This document shows positions 41,180-53,908 of a stretch of DNA of 64,000 nucleotides, piece by piece. Every line of letters starts with the position of its first letter. Within the stretch, counting starts at the first letter, position 1. The notes beneath the pieces were generated by a model, which saw only the letters and a program-made list of their open reading frames with translations, was not told the origin of the DNA and did no database searches. The DNA is from Dysidea avara (taxonomy: Eukaryota > Porifera > Demospongiae > Dictyoceratida > Dysideidae), in contig NC_089281.1 of NCBI RefSeq assembly GCF_963678975.1, forward strand, positions 7,217,277 to 7,281,276, written 5' to 3'. The position numbers were made by a program, and so were the translations under genes.

Positions 41180-43337
41180 GTGCTCTCCATCAGTTTTTTA
41201 CGTTCAACCAATCACTTTTATAGCCAGAGTCAGTTCCCTAGTGGTGTTGGAAAAATCTACACATTTTTAATATCAATGTTAGTCCGTGCCCAGCTCCTAC
41301 ATTATGCAAACCACGAAAGGATAAGAGGTGTGATGTTGTCAAACTGTACTCTCCATCATCAAAACAACAGTAATGTTAGACTTTAGCTCATTGGCTAAAG
41401 CATATAGCAACGTATTGCTGCTTACAATTTTGTTGCTCTTAGAGCCACAGCAGCGAGATGAAGTATCAAGAGATGATCTGAAAAGTGGTCATGCATGTAA
41501 CAAATAGTCATATGTAGTCTATGATGATACCTTCAGAGGTGTAGCTTTGGCTGCTTTTTCAAAAATCTGGGTGCTGTTCAAAGCAAATATTTTATATAGC
41601 TAGGTAGCTAGCTGCTGCTTAATTGTCTATTAAATCAATTTCACAACTATAGGGATTCGGTTTACACTTGCAGTTTTGCAGCAAGGTTGAGTTGTAACCT
41701 TGCAAATTTGTTGCAGCAAGTTTAAGTAGCAGCCAGTAACCTTGCTGAAATTGCAGTCTCATCTGTAGCTGGGCTGGAATGAAGTTGCCTGTGCTTTTTT
41801 CCTGTGATTATTTGTTGCATCTGGATTATTTTAGGGAGAGTCTATCAGGTTAAAATGACATGTGAAGGTATTCCTGGCTGTAATATACATGATCCCCTAT
41901 TTGCTTTGTAGGTTGGATAAGATGAAACCCCTTATGCAATTGCAAAGGGTTGGGCACCACACAAAGTACAGTACAGTGTAGACACATGTGTATAGTGAAA
42001 CATACAGTCATGTAAACAGTGCTACAGTAGACTTGTACCCACAGTAAGATACTGGTTGGCTATTTTCTGTTGTATGCACTCAAATTTGGGGGAATGCTCC
42101 TCCAGAGTGTACCCCAAGGAAATTTTTGAAAATTATGTATTCTGAAATTGAATCTAGGAGACTGTTTCTTCAGGCATAGTATCAAGAACAGGCTAAAGAG
42201 TTAATAGTTGAAGTGTTTAATTAATAATTATTTAAGACTTCCTGAGGCATGCCCCCAGACCCTCAGAATGACATCCATCTCTGTTGTATGCTTTAAATGT
42301 ATTAAACTTCACATGGTTCTGAGTTACAATTTTTACAGGTGAACTTTAAAAACGCAAATTTTGATTGCTCTAGTTTTTAATGTATTTCGATCTGAACCTT
42401 TGATATCTTTGCAAATCAATCTGAATATACTCAACCAGTTTCTGGAAACCTCAGCAACCCCCTGGATCCACCGCTGCTCAGAAAAGTGAGAACTAACTCT
42501 GTTCACTCACCTCACTGTGTCATTGTTATGGAATGCACTCATTACCTCTTACTTATCTTTCCCTAAGGACCACTGTAATTGCTATAGTTTTGATTGATGA
42601 TATATCTAACTAGCTATTATACTGATAGATAGCAGGAGGGATTTGAAAAGTTGTATACAATTGCCCCAAAAACAATACATTAGGGTCCAGCATATAATAC
42701 AATGCAGGTATATGCGGAGGAAAACTGGTCTTATTGCCCATGATCAACAGGTTTGATTTTTTGCCATACTACATCAAATTTCAATGTCAAAATCAGCCTG
42801 GCTCAAATCGTCTGTTCTTGCTGGTTGTTTATTCAAAGCCCAGCCAGGTACTCCAGAACAGCTAATTATACTTATCGATTTGAACCATGAAACAAGTCCA
42901 GAAGCAGTGGTAGCTAACCACTTAGCAACATGTTTACAGCTTTGTATTATTGGGTGGATCACTTACACATAGCAGTTGTGTGATCTGGAAAACCACTCTT
43001 ATCACCCATAACAGGTTTGATTTTTACCACACACACAAAGCTATGACCATCAAATTTCCTACTTTTGATGGCTGCTTTTCCCAAGCCCACTGGTGAGCTA
43101 TACAAGCGGTCTGGAGCCTTGATAGGGCGAAACTGGCCTTGACGTTGACAGGCTTATGTTGCACAGCTAACAAATTTGCATGAGAACACTGACATAGAAT
43201 AGTGACTATGATAAGTATGCACAATTATGGCTATTATAAATAATGCACATGCAGACAATAATACATCAAATCATCTATAAAATTGAACAGGTCACGATCA
43301 GTTACAAAAACTATAATCATTCTGACATTTTTTATCA

Positions 43338-43414
43338 CTGTCCGTTTTCTACTGGCCTATTATACATATATATTATCCCTGGTCTTATATAATAGACCAG
43401 TAGAAAAGGGACAG
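43338..43414. repeat. Short hairpin, 27-nt arms
   Basis: Arms 43338-43364 and 43388-43414 pair with two mismatches (CTACTGGCCTATTATA against TATAATAGACCAGTAG), with a 23-nt AT-rich loop. Confidence 0.8.
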
Positions 43415-43574
43415 AGATAAATAGTCCCTAACATGATAACACTAAATTGTTGATTGGACTACCATTAGCTATATACTATCAAATAAACCACTTTAGCAAA
43501 AAAAATAATTATAAATGTAACACTTCCTAAAACACTTTATGCATGGTGGTTATTACAAATCAAAATAGTATACA

Positions 43575-45819
43575 CTAACTGTTACTAAATATAACTAACT
43601 TATTATTCCAGTTGCTAGCTACTACAATCTGACCATTTTCAACCATCACTACTCCACGAGGACCACTAAACCTTCCCTTGCCTTGATAGATACCTTCAAT
43701 GGCTGATATAAACTTTCCATTTTCTTCAAATATCAATACGCAGTGAGTGCCGTTAGAACTGACCAGTAATTTTCTATCTGGTGTGTAGTGTATCCCAACT
43801 GGATTTTGTAATTTGAAAGGGACATCAGTAAAATTACCAAATATTTTAAGGAACTGTCCATTTGGGGTGAACATCTGGACTATGTGATTACCAAAGTCTG
43901 TAATGAACAACTTATCTTTACTATTGTTCAGTGTTAGATCAATTGGTCTATCAAAAGTACCCGGTACTGTTCCATATCTACCAAAACAATGAAGGAATTG
44001 TTCGTTTTGAAATACTTGAATTCTGTGGTTGTCCTTGTCACACACAAATAATAGTTCCGAATGCAATGCTAGACCATAAGGAGATTGAAACTGACTGTTA
44101 GCTCTACCTTTGCTCCCAAAGTGGGAAATAAATTGTCCTTCAAGTTTGAACTTCTGAATACAATGTAAGTTACAATCAGCAACATACAGATATCCCTTCT
44201 TGTCTATAGCTATTCCAGTGATGTTCTTGAACTTTCCATTCCCATTTCCTGCTCCACCAACAACATGAGAGTACTGCAAGTATTTATCAAATACTAGTTA
44301 AATAGTCACGAACCATGAGTTCATTGTTAGGTCCTTTAGCTAGCAGGTAAGGAGAAGTTAACTGGTTGTTAGTTGGTCCATATTTGTCAATGATCTTTAC
44401 CTTTGAGTTCTGCTTATAGTCACAAATGCTCATTGACACTTTGATTTCTTCATGCTTCATTTCAAATCCTTTCCAATACAAGGATAATGAATGATCTTCC
44501 ATTCTTTTAACATTATACCAAATATGGTACTGTCCTCTTGATCCTTCTTCAATATGTGTACTCTGTAAAAATTTTCCCTCCCTGTTGCAACGAATTTCTA
44601 AATCTGTTGACCCATTCACTACAGGAGACCCAAAAATGTCTTTTAGTGTAACGGTCATGATCACTTTAATTTGATCACTAATTACTACTGGACCATTCAC
44701 AGTACAATCAGGAAGACCACATGAGACATCACAAACTGATTTACTAACAAACTCAACTGGGTTATGACATCTAACAATCATGTCACTTGCTGTATACTTT
44801 GGATCAAGGCTAGTATGTTCCACTTGCTTTGTTAGGTCAACAACTCTATTCTCAATCCATTTGTTATATGTCAATAATTGTCTTGTTCTGTTAACTATTA
44901 CAATTCTCTGAGAAAACTCAACACAGCTTACTAATTGGCTTTCCACAAACTTTGCACTCTCTCTTTGTACAGCAAGTGTCTTTTTTAATGAAGTTTTGAT
45001 GGTGTTTACCTTTCCAACTATTTCTTCTTCTTGTTGCTTCAACAAATTGTACAATGCATAATACGTAGCTCGTACCTTCTTAATATTTGCTTCACTCTCA
45101 ATGTCAACTTGTCTATCACAGTGTTCAATTTTCTTTACTGCATTTCTTACTTGTTCTAGCAACTGTTTCAGTGGAGCCGTAACTTGTTTAATCTTCTCTC
45201 TTTCTTCATCCACCACCTTTTCAGTAAAGACAAAATCGTGCTTCTCGTGGGGATGATTCTTCAAGGTGCAGTCTTGACATATTAAACTACTACAAGTTTT
45301 ACAGTACAGGTTTAATGCTTGCTTGGTAGCTATATGAGTCTTGCAAAATTCTGCCTCAGCTACAGCTTGTTCTGGACTTTGAAGAACTGTGAAAGTTTTG
45401 TGAGATTTAAAGTCTTTCCATTTTCTATGCAATTCGTTGCAATCGCGGCATAGGGGGCTTTCACATTCCATGCACCACGTGATGGCTGGCGAATCTTCTT
45501 CACATTTCCCGCATTTCAACGTCACCAAACCTTGTCCGGATTCCTTGCGTTTTCCAAAAATTTCTACTAAACGATACATCGTAAAATTGGTGGGAATAGA
45601 TGCTATCCCGTCTCGTGGAAGCGGTGAACGACATAATGGACAACACACAATGACGGCCATTTTCTTGTTAGATTCTATACTCTTCTCTATACATCGCTTA
45701 CAGAACGTGTGAAAACAAGGGATGGTCTTCGGATCAGTGAAAAGATCTCCACAGATAGAACAAGTTATTTCATCCTTGACCTGTCGCCATTCCTTCTCTT
45801 CACCGCCTCCACTGGCCAT
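43575..45819 (-). CDS. TRIM-NHL protein with filamin domain (TRIM2/3/71-like)
   Basis: Probable RING E3 ubiquitin ligase. Two exons, 44314-45819 and 43575-44273, joined across a 40-nt intron; 734 aa. Order: RING (C20-C63, CSICGDLF...CFHTFCKRC...CPLC), B-box 1 (about 102-140), B-box 2 (about 158-200, CKTHIATK...CQDC), coiled coil (about 200-330), filamin-type Ig domain (about 372-470), and NHL repeats for the rest (DKKGYLYVADCNLHCIQKF, LLFVCDKDNHRIQVF, LFITDFGNHIVQMF and so on, five clear repeats plus a partial one at the exon join). The architecture is that of TRIM2, TRIM3 and TRIM71. Family members bind RNA or proteins through the NHL propeller. I cannot assign an orthologue. The start is the first ATG, 10 residues before the RING helix. 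Confidence 0.9.
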
Positions 45820-46689
45820 ATTAAGGCCAAACTAAAAAAAAATTTTTAAATCAGGCGTACGCCCAAATTGTTTTCGTAAAAGTGTGTGTGTGTGTGTGTA
45901 CCCATAGATAATAGACACCCATTATCTATGGTGTACCTATCTATCTAGTCTCGCGTGCCAGACGGTTTGTGTGGGGGCGGCAAATAAACCTATTATTTAC
46001 CGCCCCCACACAAACCGTCTGGCACGCGAGACTACTATCTATCTGCCTATCTACCTATGTTTGTCCGTACGCACCCACGTGAGCAAAATCGTTTAATAAC
46101 GGTAAAAGCAGCTTTTACGTAAGAAGTAAAAGTGAAATGAAGTCTGTATTAAACTTCTGCACAGGTGAACTTTGCTCTGAGGTGGTTTCTTTTCGGCGGA
46201 CTGAAATACGGGTGTGGTGACTTTCCTCAGACTACCTTCCCCTTGAGGTTTTCAGGCATTTAGCAACTGAAAAACAACGGGTACACTGCCAGGAATAGCC
46301 TATCGCTTCGAGTTGAAAGGGGGCGTATCCCTTACTTACGCGAACGAAAATGAAGAGCAGCTTTGAGGCTTTGTCGAGAGAATTTGTGGGAAAAAACACG
46401 TTAGTCCTATAAAACAGTTTAGAAGATAGTTTTGTACGTAATATGTTGGTAAAAGCGGTTTATTTAACAAACGCTTCCTTAGCAGTGCATAGCAACGTAA
46501 TTGAACGAATTACGAATATGTCATGAATTACGAAATACAAGAAATAGCTAATTATATTATTGCGTAACCCAAACTACCCTATTGTAAAGTAGTAATACAT
46601 AGTTGGTTAATTCATAGTAGTATATACTGTCTATAGTTATTCCAGATGAGTTAGCTAGCTGCATGGCGCCTGGTTTTTAGAAGTAGAGG
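45820..46689. other. Upstream region of the TRIM-NHL gene
   Basis: 870 bp with no gene seen. It holds a short (TG)n run, a TATC-rich stretch, the GC-rich palindrome at 45946-46034 and otherwise unassigned sequence. The TRIM promoter should lie in the first few hundred bases. Confidence 0.4.
45946..46034. mobile_element. Tiny perfect palindrome flanked by TA (foldback MITE)
   Basis: Arms start GTCTCGCGTGCCAGACGG (45948) and end with its exact inverse at 46032; at least 33 bp pair without mismatch, around an AT-rich loop of about 19 nt. TA flanks both sides (45946-45947, 46033-46034), fitting a Tc1/mariner-type target site. The arms are GC-rich in AT-rich surroundings. Confidence 0.85.
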
Positions 46690-47946
46690 AGCTCACCTAA
46701 TATCGGACGGGCTCCAATATCGGACGCTATTTCTCCTAAACTACAATGAATATTCAAACATTCTGCACATCTCCAGGTAGGCCAATGCTTCATAAACTTG
46801 TGTACCAAGTTTCAGATCTCTCGGGTTCTTGGTCTCGGTACAGCAACCTTTTGAAGACCAGTCCGAATTATACGTAAAATCGGAAAAAACGCTCAATTCA
46901 AGGACAGCCATTGTTTGCAGATCACACTTGCATTAAATCAAAAATTGCATACCTTCAGATTGTAGGGCTACTCATTTACTTTCTAAATATGTATGGTTTA
47001 TTTCATTTAAAGTATTGTACTAATGAGTTATAGACCAAAGAAAAGAGGCTGTCACTGGAGCAATACTCGCCCTAGCTATTTTTGCTCAAAATCAGAAAAA
47101 ATGGTTTGAAAATGCATACAAGGTGGATGATTGTTTTCGACTGTGTACTGAAAGTTGTTAAACACTAGTTCCTGCAAATCCAACACTATAAAGACATAAA
47201 ATACTGCAGACATGACTACAGAAATAGCAAAATCTTTAATATGGCTGTCAAACACCCTAACTTAAAAAGTCAATCACTTCAGCTGAAAACCTAAAACTCT
47301 AAAACAAAAAGTACGTAGAACCACATTTTAAGCATATCAGCATTATGTAGAATTGATTTACACCACCTTTTTGCAAAAAATTGGTGACTGTTATATTAGG
47401 GTATTTGACTGCTCTATTAGAGGGTTTTGGTATTCCTGTAATACTTTAAGTCTGGAGGACAGTGAATTTATTGGAAAAGTTGCTTGACAACTTGTAAATG
47501 ATTAATTGTATGCAATTATCCACTTTAAAATATTTTCAAAGCGTTGATTACAATTTTGAGTTAGGGCGATTATTGCTCCAGTGACAGCCTCTTTTCTTTG
47601 GTCTATAACTCATTAGTACAATACTTTAAATGAAATAAACCATACATATTTAGAAAGTAAATGAGTAGCCCTACAATCTGAAGGTATGCAATTTTTGATT
47701 TAATGCAAATGTGATCTGCAAACAATGGCTGTCCTTGAATTGAGCGTTTTTTCCGATTTTACGTATAATTCGGACTTGTCTTCAAAAGACTGCTGTACCG
47801 AGACCAAGAACCCGAGAGATCTGAAACTTGGTACACAAGTTGATGAAACACTGGCCTACTTGGAGATGTGCAGAATGTTTGAATGTTCATTGTAGTTTAG
47901 GAGAAATGGCGTCCGATATTGGAGCCCGTCCGATATTAGGTGAGCT
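46690..47946. mobile_element. 1.26-kb foldback element, arms about 385 bp
   Basis: Left arm 46690-47076 and right arm 47562-47946 are inverted copies with few differences. The ends read AGCTCACCTAATATCGGACG. Each arm end carries the word ATATCGGACG twice within 26 bp. The 485-bp centre is unrelated and holds a CTCTATTAGAGGG motif (near 47411). There is no coding capacity and no clear target duplication. Confidence 0.85.
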
Positions 47947-48826
47947 ACTCTAGCACAACATCAACTTGTTTTTAATAATATAGCTACACTGAGCCTACAT
48001 TCATTATTAATGAACACGTTTTAACAACACATAAAAACAATTGTTCTAATCAGTAAGAATACGGCTCTCCACTAAGCGCAGCTCAGTGGAAACAGCGGGG
48101 AGCTCGGTTGACTGCAGCTTTCTGCTCCCGTACAGCGGAACATAATAGGGAATCGGTACGATCTTCAGGAATAATTCTTGTAGTGTACATGAAGGCACAT
48201 CCCTCGGCACATCAGTCTGTCCTCAAACACTGCTAGCACAAAATCGAGGTAGCTATTTGTTTTTATATTTCCAAGTAGCTAGCTATTGATTTTTAATTTT
48301 TTCAGCTGCAGAAGAAAATGCATGTAACTTGTATACAGTTGTATACTATTTGAGTAATCACTCCATGCAGGAAATAGCTATTTCAAAAAATATAAAGCTG
48401 AAAAGCCGTCAGTCTGTCTGTCTGTCATGCATTTCATGGTGTCCAATGATTGTCTCACCAACCACTGCATGAGTCAGTACGGTTTTAGCATCAAACAAAG
48501 CGCTCATCATCTAAGAATTGTATTGCTTTTAAATAAAGTTTCCAACTGCCGTCATTTGTTGTTTACAGCACATTGAATGCTGGTAACCTAAATCTTGCTG
48601 AAATTCTTTCTGCAAACCCCAAGTAAACAGACTAATTTATATTGGTTCTTTTAATTTTATTTTTATATTCACACCCTTGCCATGCCCACGCAGGTTCTTC
48701 CTTAGGACCATACACGTGCATGGTCGCATGTGACCGAGGACTATCGTACTTTCTGTAATTTATGTACTTTCATCTTTTCATAATTGATGGTTTTCTCTCT
48801 TTCCATTCAACTTAAGCTGGCCTTTA
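47947..48826. other. No gene seen
   Basis: Unassigned non-coding sequence with a GC-richer patch at 48060-48240 and a GTCTGTCTGTCTGTC run near 48410. Confidence 0.4.
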
Positions 48827-50665
48827 CAAGGGCGGATTTGGGGGGGGGGGGGGGTGCTTGGAGCGCTGAAGCACCCCCCCCTCCAAAATTTTACAATGAG
48901 CAAGCTAGGAAGCTTCTAGAAGATGTATAGTACAGGTGCAGTTGCATTATATACACATCTATGCATGGGCAATGAAAAGATGGAAAGAGCAAGGGGAATA
49001 GCTAATCTTATCCAAGAATTACTATAAGAGGGGTTCAAAATTATACTTTTGGAGTAAGTCTTACTTTAGAAGTTGCTAAATTCGAAATACTCTAATAGAA
49101 CAGTCAACTACTCTAATAGAACATCCAACATGAAAACTATAATTTTCAAGAAGTTACCAGAGTGTAAGCTGAAATTAAACCTATTCTTCTAGACCTGCAC
49201 ACTGCTACCCTCACCATTGTACCAAAAATCCTGCCATATACCAATCACTTCAGGTAAAAGATTTATAACCTTTAATGTATATACGTCATAACTTCACAAT
49301 ACGCCCTTCTACAGGGATATATGAGAGTAGGACACTCTCCTCAGTATATATATATTATGAACTCTTGGTATTTCAACCCAAGAATCAAGTTTGTAGCAGA
49401 GCCTAAAAATTGATTCTTGGGTTGAAATGCTTCTCTTGCAAGTAAAACAGTACTCAGTAGTCTTATATAATAGTGAATTTCTTAGCTTTTATAAAGTTCA
49501 CAAGGCTGCAACATCTGAGAACTGTTCGTTTTTGTTTCCCTTGCTTGATCAAATCCCATGCTACATTTGTATAAATCTAGCAGCTTTGGAGTTTGCACTA
49601 TCAAATCCCTTGAAGCTCAACTTTAAGCTTAAAATTCTACTGCAGTATTTATGTTGTCATGATCATTGTGTGCTAAAAAGGGGTTAGTTGTGGCCAAAAA
49701 CCAGTTGTATTTGTAGAGTAGTTGCAAAACAATTATAATTATGGATGGATCCATCATTTTAAAAGTTAGATTGAAATAGCAACCTGTACTTCAGAACTGT
49801 GGCCACATATGAAGTAGATCCAATCCTGTGTTTCAAATATTCTCCTTGACCTTACATTCAATAACTATACACTCTTTATTCTCTTTGACAAGCCACTATT
49901 ATACATTTTCTTAAAATCCAATAACAAATTTAAGAAACAGTGTATAGTTCTGTTTTTTTTAATTAAAATTACTTCCAACTGAACTCATTCAAATTAAAAT
50001 TACTTCCACCTGAACTCATTTATCTTGTACCCAGATTTGGTTAAAAATAGCTTCTAGATTCAATCTTGCATGTGATAGCCATTTTCCAAAAAAATTCCAG
50101 GGGTTCCAGGAGTATATATGCCACCAGATCTAGAGCCCCCCTAGCTGGAGAATTATATACAGCTGAGTGCACATGCACTCCATACACTGGTGAGTCAGTC
50201 TACTTGCCCTCTCCACTCCCACTTACCCTCTCTATACTGTTTGGACAGCTAGTGTAGTTTGAGCCATGAGACAATAAAATTATGCTATACTTCAAAACAC
50301 TAAATTTGAACATGTGCAGCTGATACCCATATGTTTCCACTACTAGTTCTTTAAGATGTTAGTCTAAGATTGAATTTTAGCTACATGGCTGCACCCTTTA
50401 GTTATATTGACAAGCTGTATAGGGGAATAATGGTATCACATAAACAAAGTGACATCATTTTCACTCAAAATTACTACCAAATTCAATCTCAATAGGCCAA
50501 ATTTGCAAAATTTCCTGTGGGGGGCATGCCCCCAGACCCCCCTAGATAGAGCATGCTCCGCATGCTGAGTGTGCTTCTCACACTAGTTGTATCAACTATC
50601 TTGCTACATATATAAATGTCCATGTTAGCACCCCCCTTAATTCTGAAATCCTAGATCTGCCCCTG
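48827..50665. mobile_element. CAGGGGCGG-family element with 5-bp TSD (1.84 kb)
   Basis: Left end CAAGGGCGGATTTGGG and right end AGATCTGCCCCTG are imperfect inverted repeats of the family ends CAGGGGCGGATCCAG. The target duplication CTTTA is exact (48822-48826 and 50666-50670). A poly(G) run follows the left end. No convincing transposase is seen, so it is non-autonomous. It contains two CTCTAATAGAACA motifs (near 49088) and a perfect 19-nt hairpin (49370-49428). Confidence 0.72.
49370..49428. repeat. Perfect 19-nt hairpin
   Basis: ATTTCAACCCAAGAATCAA (49370-49388) and its exact inverse (49410-49428) around a 21-nt loop, inside the 1.84-kb element. Confidence 0.9.
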
Positions 50666-51809
50666 CTTTATAAACAATTAACTTATAGGCAAAATGAAAC
50701 CATAGATCACATTTGGTCAAAGCGGTACTTGCAAGTGTTCAGTCCCCAGATCGAATCCCAGTGATTGTGTTGTTGTTTTTTTCTTTCTTTTTACCTCAGT
50801 GACCTTTTTGGTTACATCGTTTTTGTAACCTTTTTGGTTACAACTTATTTTGCTTCAATAACCTTTTTGTTACATCCCGTTTTCAGTTACACCTTTTTTT
50901 CTGTTACATGTTTGTGTTCTTTACTGTACATACCATTATTCTCTCACTGGGCACCTGCTTACCTGTTTCAACATTGTTTTTTATTTCAAGTGTTTTGGTG
51001 CTACATTCTTTTCTGAATGTGTGCCTTGAAGTATAATTATATTATCTTTATGCTTAAAGTATAGACAAGTGATGATTGATACTTGGGTTTCCAATGCTTT
51101 TGTAGGAATTTTTGTCACTAGATACTACAAGATCTTTACAAACACACATTCTGTAACAACTTTCAACAGGCTGTAGGACCAGGTGTCCTACAGACCTTCA
51201 GCACTTGTGCTGTAAAGCCTTAATAAATAAATAAATAAATAAATAACAGCTAAGGCCACATAAACTTAGTTATTAGTTTCTCATCCCCACCCACATCACC
51301 ATTTTTTTACCTCATCAAGGATTTTTTGCACCACTGGTGAGGCCAATTAGCACCTTTTATAGTTGATACCTTGCTAGAGCAGTCAAAGAAAATTGTAGCT
51401 AATTCAGCTATCTAGTTAGTAAAATAATAAATCCACACTGCTATTTTGAGCACAGGAGGATGAGGAATTAATAATATGGCCTAATGGGTAACCACTTTAA
51501 TAGCAAAATATATAGCTATACTCAGGGAACATGATTGTTCTTTCAATAAGGCTGCAGCTGACTTAATTGCTCTTTCTTACGGTCACATTTGATAATAAGG
51601 GAAGAGGATGAGGACCTTTTGTTTACTAAAATTGTATTATATGCACCCATGGCATGCTGCATGCAGATGGGTGGGTGGGTGGGTCATGGCCTAGATTGAT
51701 TGATTTTGCTTGAGAACGGTGGTATGGTTGATACAATTTACACAGTGTGAAAAACACACTGTGAAATCAGTTAAATTTGGCAATAATTTCAACTGCGTAT
51801 TTCACTATA
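50666..51809. other. No gene seen; LINE tail inside
   Basis: Contains TTTTTGGTTAC-type repeats (50800-50920), a LINE 3' tail at about 51150-51246 and a GTGGGTGG tract near 51670. A pol III box B-like word (GATCGAATCCCAG) lies near 50750. Confidence 0.4.
51150..51246 (+). mobile_element. 3' end of a LINE with (TAAA)n tail
   Basis: The last roughly 90 bp of a non-LTR retrotransposon copy end CTTGTGCTGTAAAGCC and then (TAAA)n, like the CR1/L2-type tails at 57735 and 59018. Confidence 0.5.
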
Positions 51810-52135
51810 CTGGACATTTTGTCGATGAAAATCCAATGACAAAAAATGTTCCGAAACCAGTGAAAAGTAAAGTTTTCATTTGGTGGTCCCAATGAAATTT
51901 TATTTCCATAGCATTTTAATTGGGAAAATTAATGAAAAACCAATGAAAAACCAATGAAAAACTGATGAAAAGTCCATGAAAAATGTTTCACAGTGTTTTC
52001 ATTGGTTTTTCATTAATTTGCCCAATTAAAATGCTATGAAAATAAAATTTCATTGGGCCACCCAATTAGTGAAAATTTTACTTTTCACGGGTTGAACATT
52101 TTATTTCATTGGATTTTCATGGGAAATATGTCCAG
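51810..52135. mobile_element. 326-bp foldback MITE with TA target site
   Basis: Ends CTGGACAT and ATGTCCAG, flanked by TA on both sides (51808-51809, 52136-52137). The arms of about 140 bp are inverted copies containing CCAATGAAATTTTATTT and GCATTTTAATTGGG. The centre has short ACCAATGAAAA tandem words. It is non-coding. Confidence 0.85.
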
Positions 52136-52224
52136 TAGTAGGGGGATCTAGTCCTTCTACTCCGATTCCTGCTTTATATGATAGAGGCTGCATGGTGGTA
52201 GCAATGTGCCAGCCAAGTCACAAA

Positions 52225-52350
52225 TAGAAAGATAAAACATCACTGGATGAAGGTGCAGAAAGGAGAAAAATTCGTGACTGGATCTCGAACCTGCAGCCAT
52301 CACTGCTACTACAGCATTAGTATCGCCCACAGCATCGGCTTATACAATAT
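52225..52350 (-). repeat. Possible tRNA-derived SINE fragment
   Basis: On the minus strand GTGGGCGATACTAATGCTG is followed by GCAGGTTCGAGATCCAGTC, resembling box A and box B of a tRNA promoter. No complete tRNA fold is seen. Confidence 0.35.
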
Positions 52351-52438
52351 AGGCGCCTTTAAAAATAATTATCGTTTTTATTATTTTATTTATTATTACT
52401 GTGTCAACTTCGCAAGTGAAGACTTTACACAGGGGGGC

Positions 52439-53670
52439 CAGGGGCGGATCCAGGATTTCTAAAAGGGGGGGGCTAACTTGAAGTATATGTATATGTGTTG
52501 TGGTGTGCAAAGCACACCGGCCAGCATGCATGCAAAACATGCTGAAGCTAGGGAGGTCTGGGGGCATGCCCTCCCGGCAGGAAAAATTTGAACAATATCA
52601 TGCCAAAATACTGCTATTTGGTAACATTTCAACATAAAATCCTTACTGTTTGTAAGCATTTCAGTGTCCTTTTAATTATATCATTGTCCTACCTATATGT
52701 ATTGTTGGAAATTGTAAGAGGGTAGATTTTCTGGGGGCATGCCCTGCAGAAAAATTTTGAAAATTGATGCCAAAATACTGCAATTTGGTAGCAAATCCTT
52801 AATATTTCAGTGTCCTTTGTTACCTTTTAACTATACCTGCAGTTGTTGAAATTTTGGACAATGTAAGAGGGTGCATCAGTTTAAACAAATGCTACAGGAT
52901 AATAGATTTCCCTTTATCTGTCTTAGCTTCGTAGAACTGAAATAGACTTGGCTGCTACTCCAAAGGTATAGGGGAAGCAAAGTTATCTAGAAATTAATGT
53001 TATTGTAGCCAATTAGGTGAAAGTAATTTAGAAGTATTTATAGTCATTAACTGCACCTTAGATAGCACAAAGACTATCATAAGGGTCTACAGTAGCATGA
53101 ACAGCCCTACTGGAAAATTTTGAGATTTGAATGATTTGAGATTGAATCTGAGAGCACTTTCAGTGGTGCATATGTACTTGAAGTAATTCTATTCATACAG
53201 CAAGTACGACTATCACTTATAAGATATTATACAAGTATATAGAGGTATCAGCTAATGAAGGCTTTTGAACTAGACTATTGCACTTCACAATGACTTGTGT
53301 AGATACATCTTTTAATGCAGACAGATTTGGATAATTTCCATCAGTAGCAAAGCCAACTTAAATGTGTCTTCTGAATGTTCTATTAGAGTAGTTAGGTGAC
53401 TGCTCTATTAGAGTATCTCGATCTCATGCTCTGCTAGTGCTGATTCAGGCCCATTGTTGTATAATCTTTAACACAAATCCAGTGATAATGCCTTGGAAAG
53501 ATAGTTCTAAGGTGGGTTTATGTGTATGTGTTATTAGTGACACTATTATATGCTAAGACAGAAAAAGTTCATTGTGATCCTTTCATATTGATCAAGTTAA
53601 GTTGAAAAGTGAAGGGGAGGCTTCAGCCCCCAAAGCCCCCCCCCCCCCCCCCCCCCTGGATCCGCCCCTG
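52439..53670. mobile_element. CAGGGGCGG-family element with 5-bp TSD (1.23 kb)
   Basis: Left end CAGGGGCGGATCCAGG and right end CCTGGATCCGCCCCTG are perfect inverted repeats. The 5-bp duplication GGGGC is at 52434-52438 and 53671-53675. Subterminal poly(G) (about 52466) and poly(C) (about 53637-53656) mirror each other. It includes two adjacent CTATTAGAGTA motifs (53378-53424). No transposase is seen. Confidence 0.75.
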
Positions 53671-53908
53671 GGGGCATTTATGCAATTGCAATGATTCTTA
53701 TTATTGTTCGATAGAGGTAATTTCTTTAATGCGATTAGGTAAGTTATTCCAGATATTACAAGCATTATAGGTCCGAACGAGTCACCTTGGAACGAGTGCT
53801 GCCGGATAGCTAAGTGTCTGTTTTATGTAGCTTATCATGTTCACCTGTGCCCGATCCTTTTCCCACTTTCAGGCACTTTGTAGCTAGCTGCATGTGACCG
53901 TGGACTTG

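Larger units (their letters stand above)
39040..43574. other. Convergent spacer between INTS7 and TRIM-NHL gene, 4.5 kb
   Basis: No gene seen in either strand. It contains a short tandem repeat (39438-39520), a 156-bp tandem duplication (40868-41179), transposon-like sequence 41570-42480 ending CCCTGGATCCACCGCTG, a pair of related segments near 42735-42850 and 42990-43090 (ACAGGTTTGATTTTT), and a hairpin at 43338-43414. Confidence 0.55.

Noticed and set aside
41560-42480. A full CAGGGGCGG-family element ending CTGGATCCACCGCTG
   Set aside because: A right-end-like sequence is present, but the best left-end candidate (CAGAGGTGTAGC, 41535) gives no matching 5-bp duplication, so boundaries are not supported.
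50700-50765. tRNA gene
   Set aside because: Only a box B-like word and T-arm resemblance are present. No acceptor stem or anticodon arm could be built. The same applies to words near 15910 and 16690.
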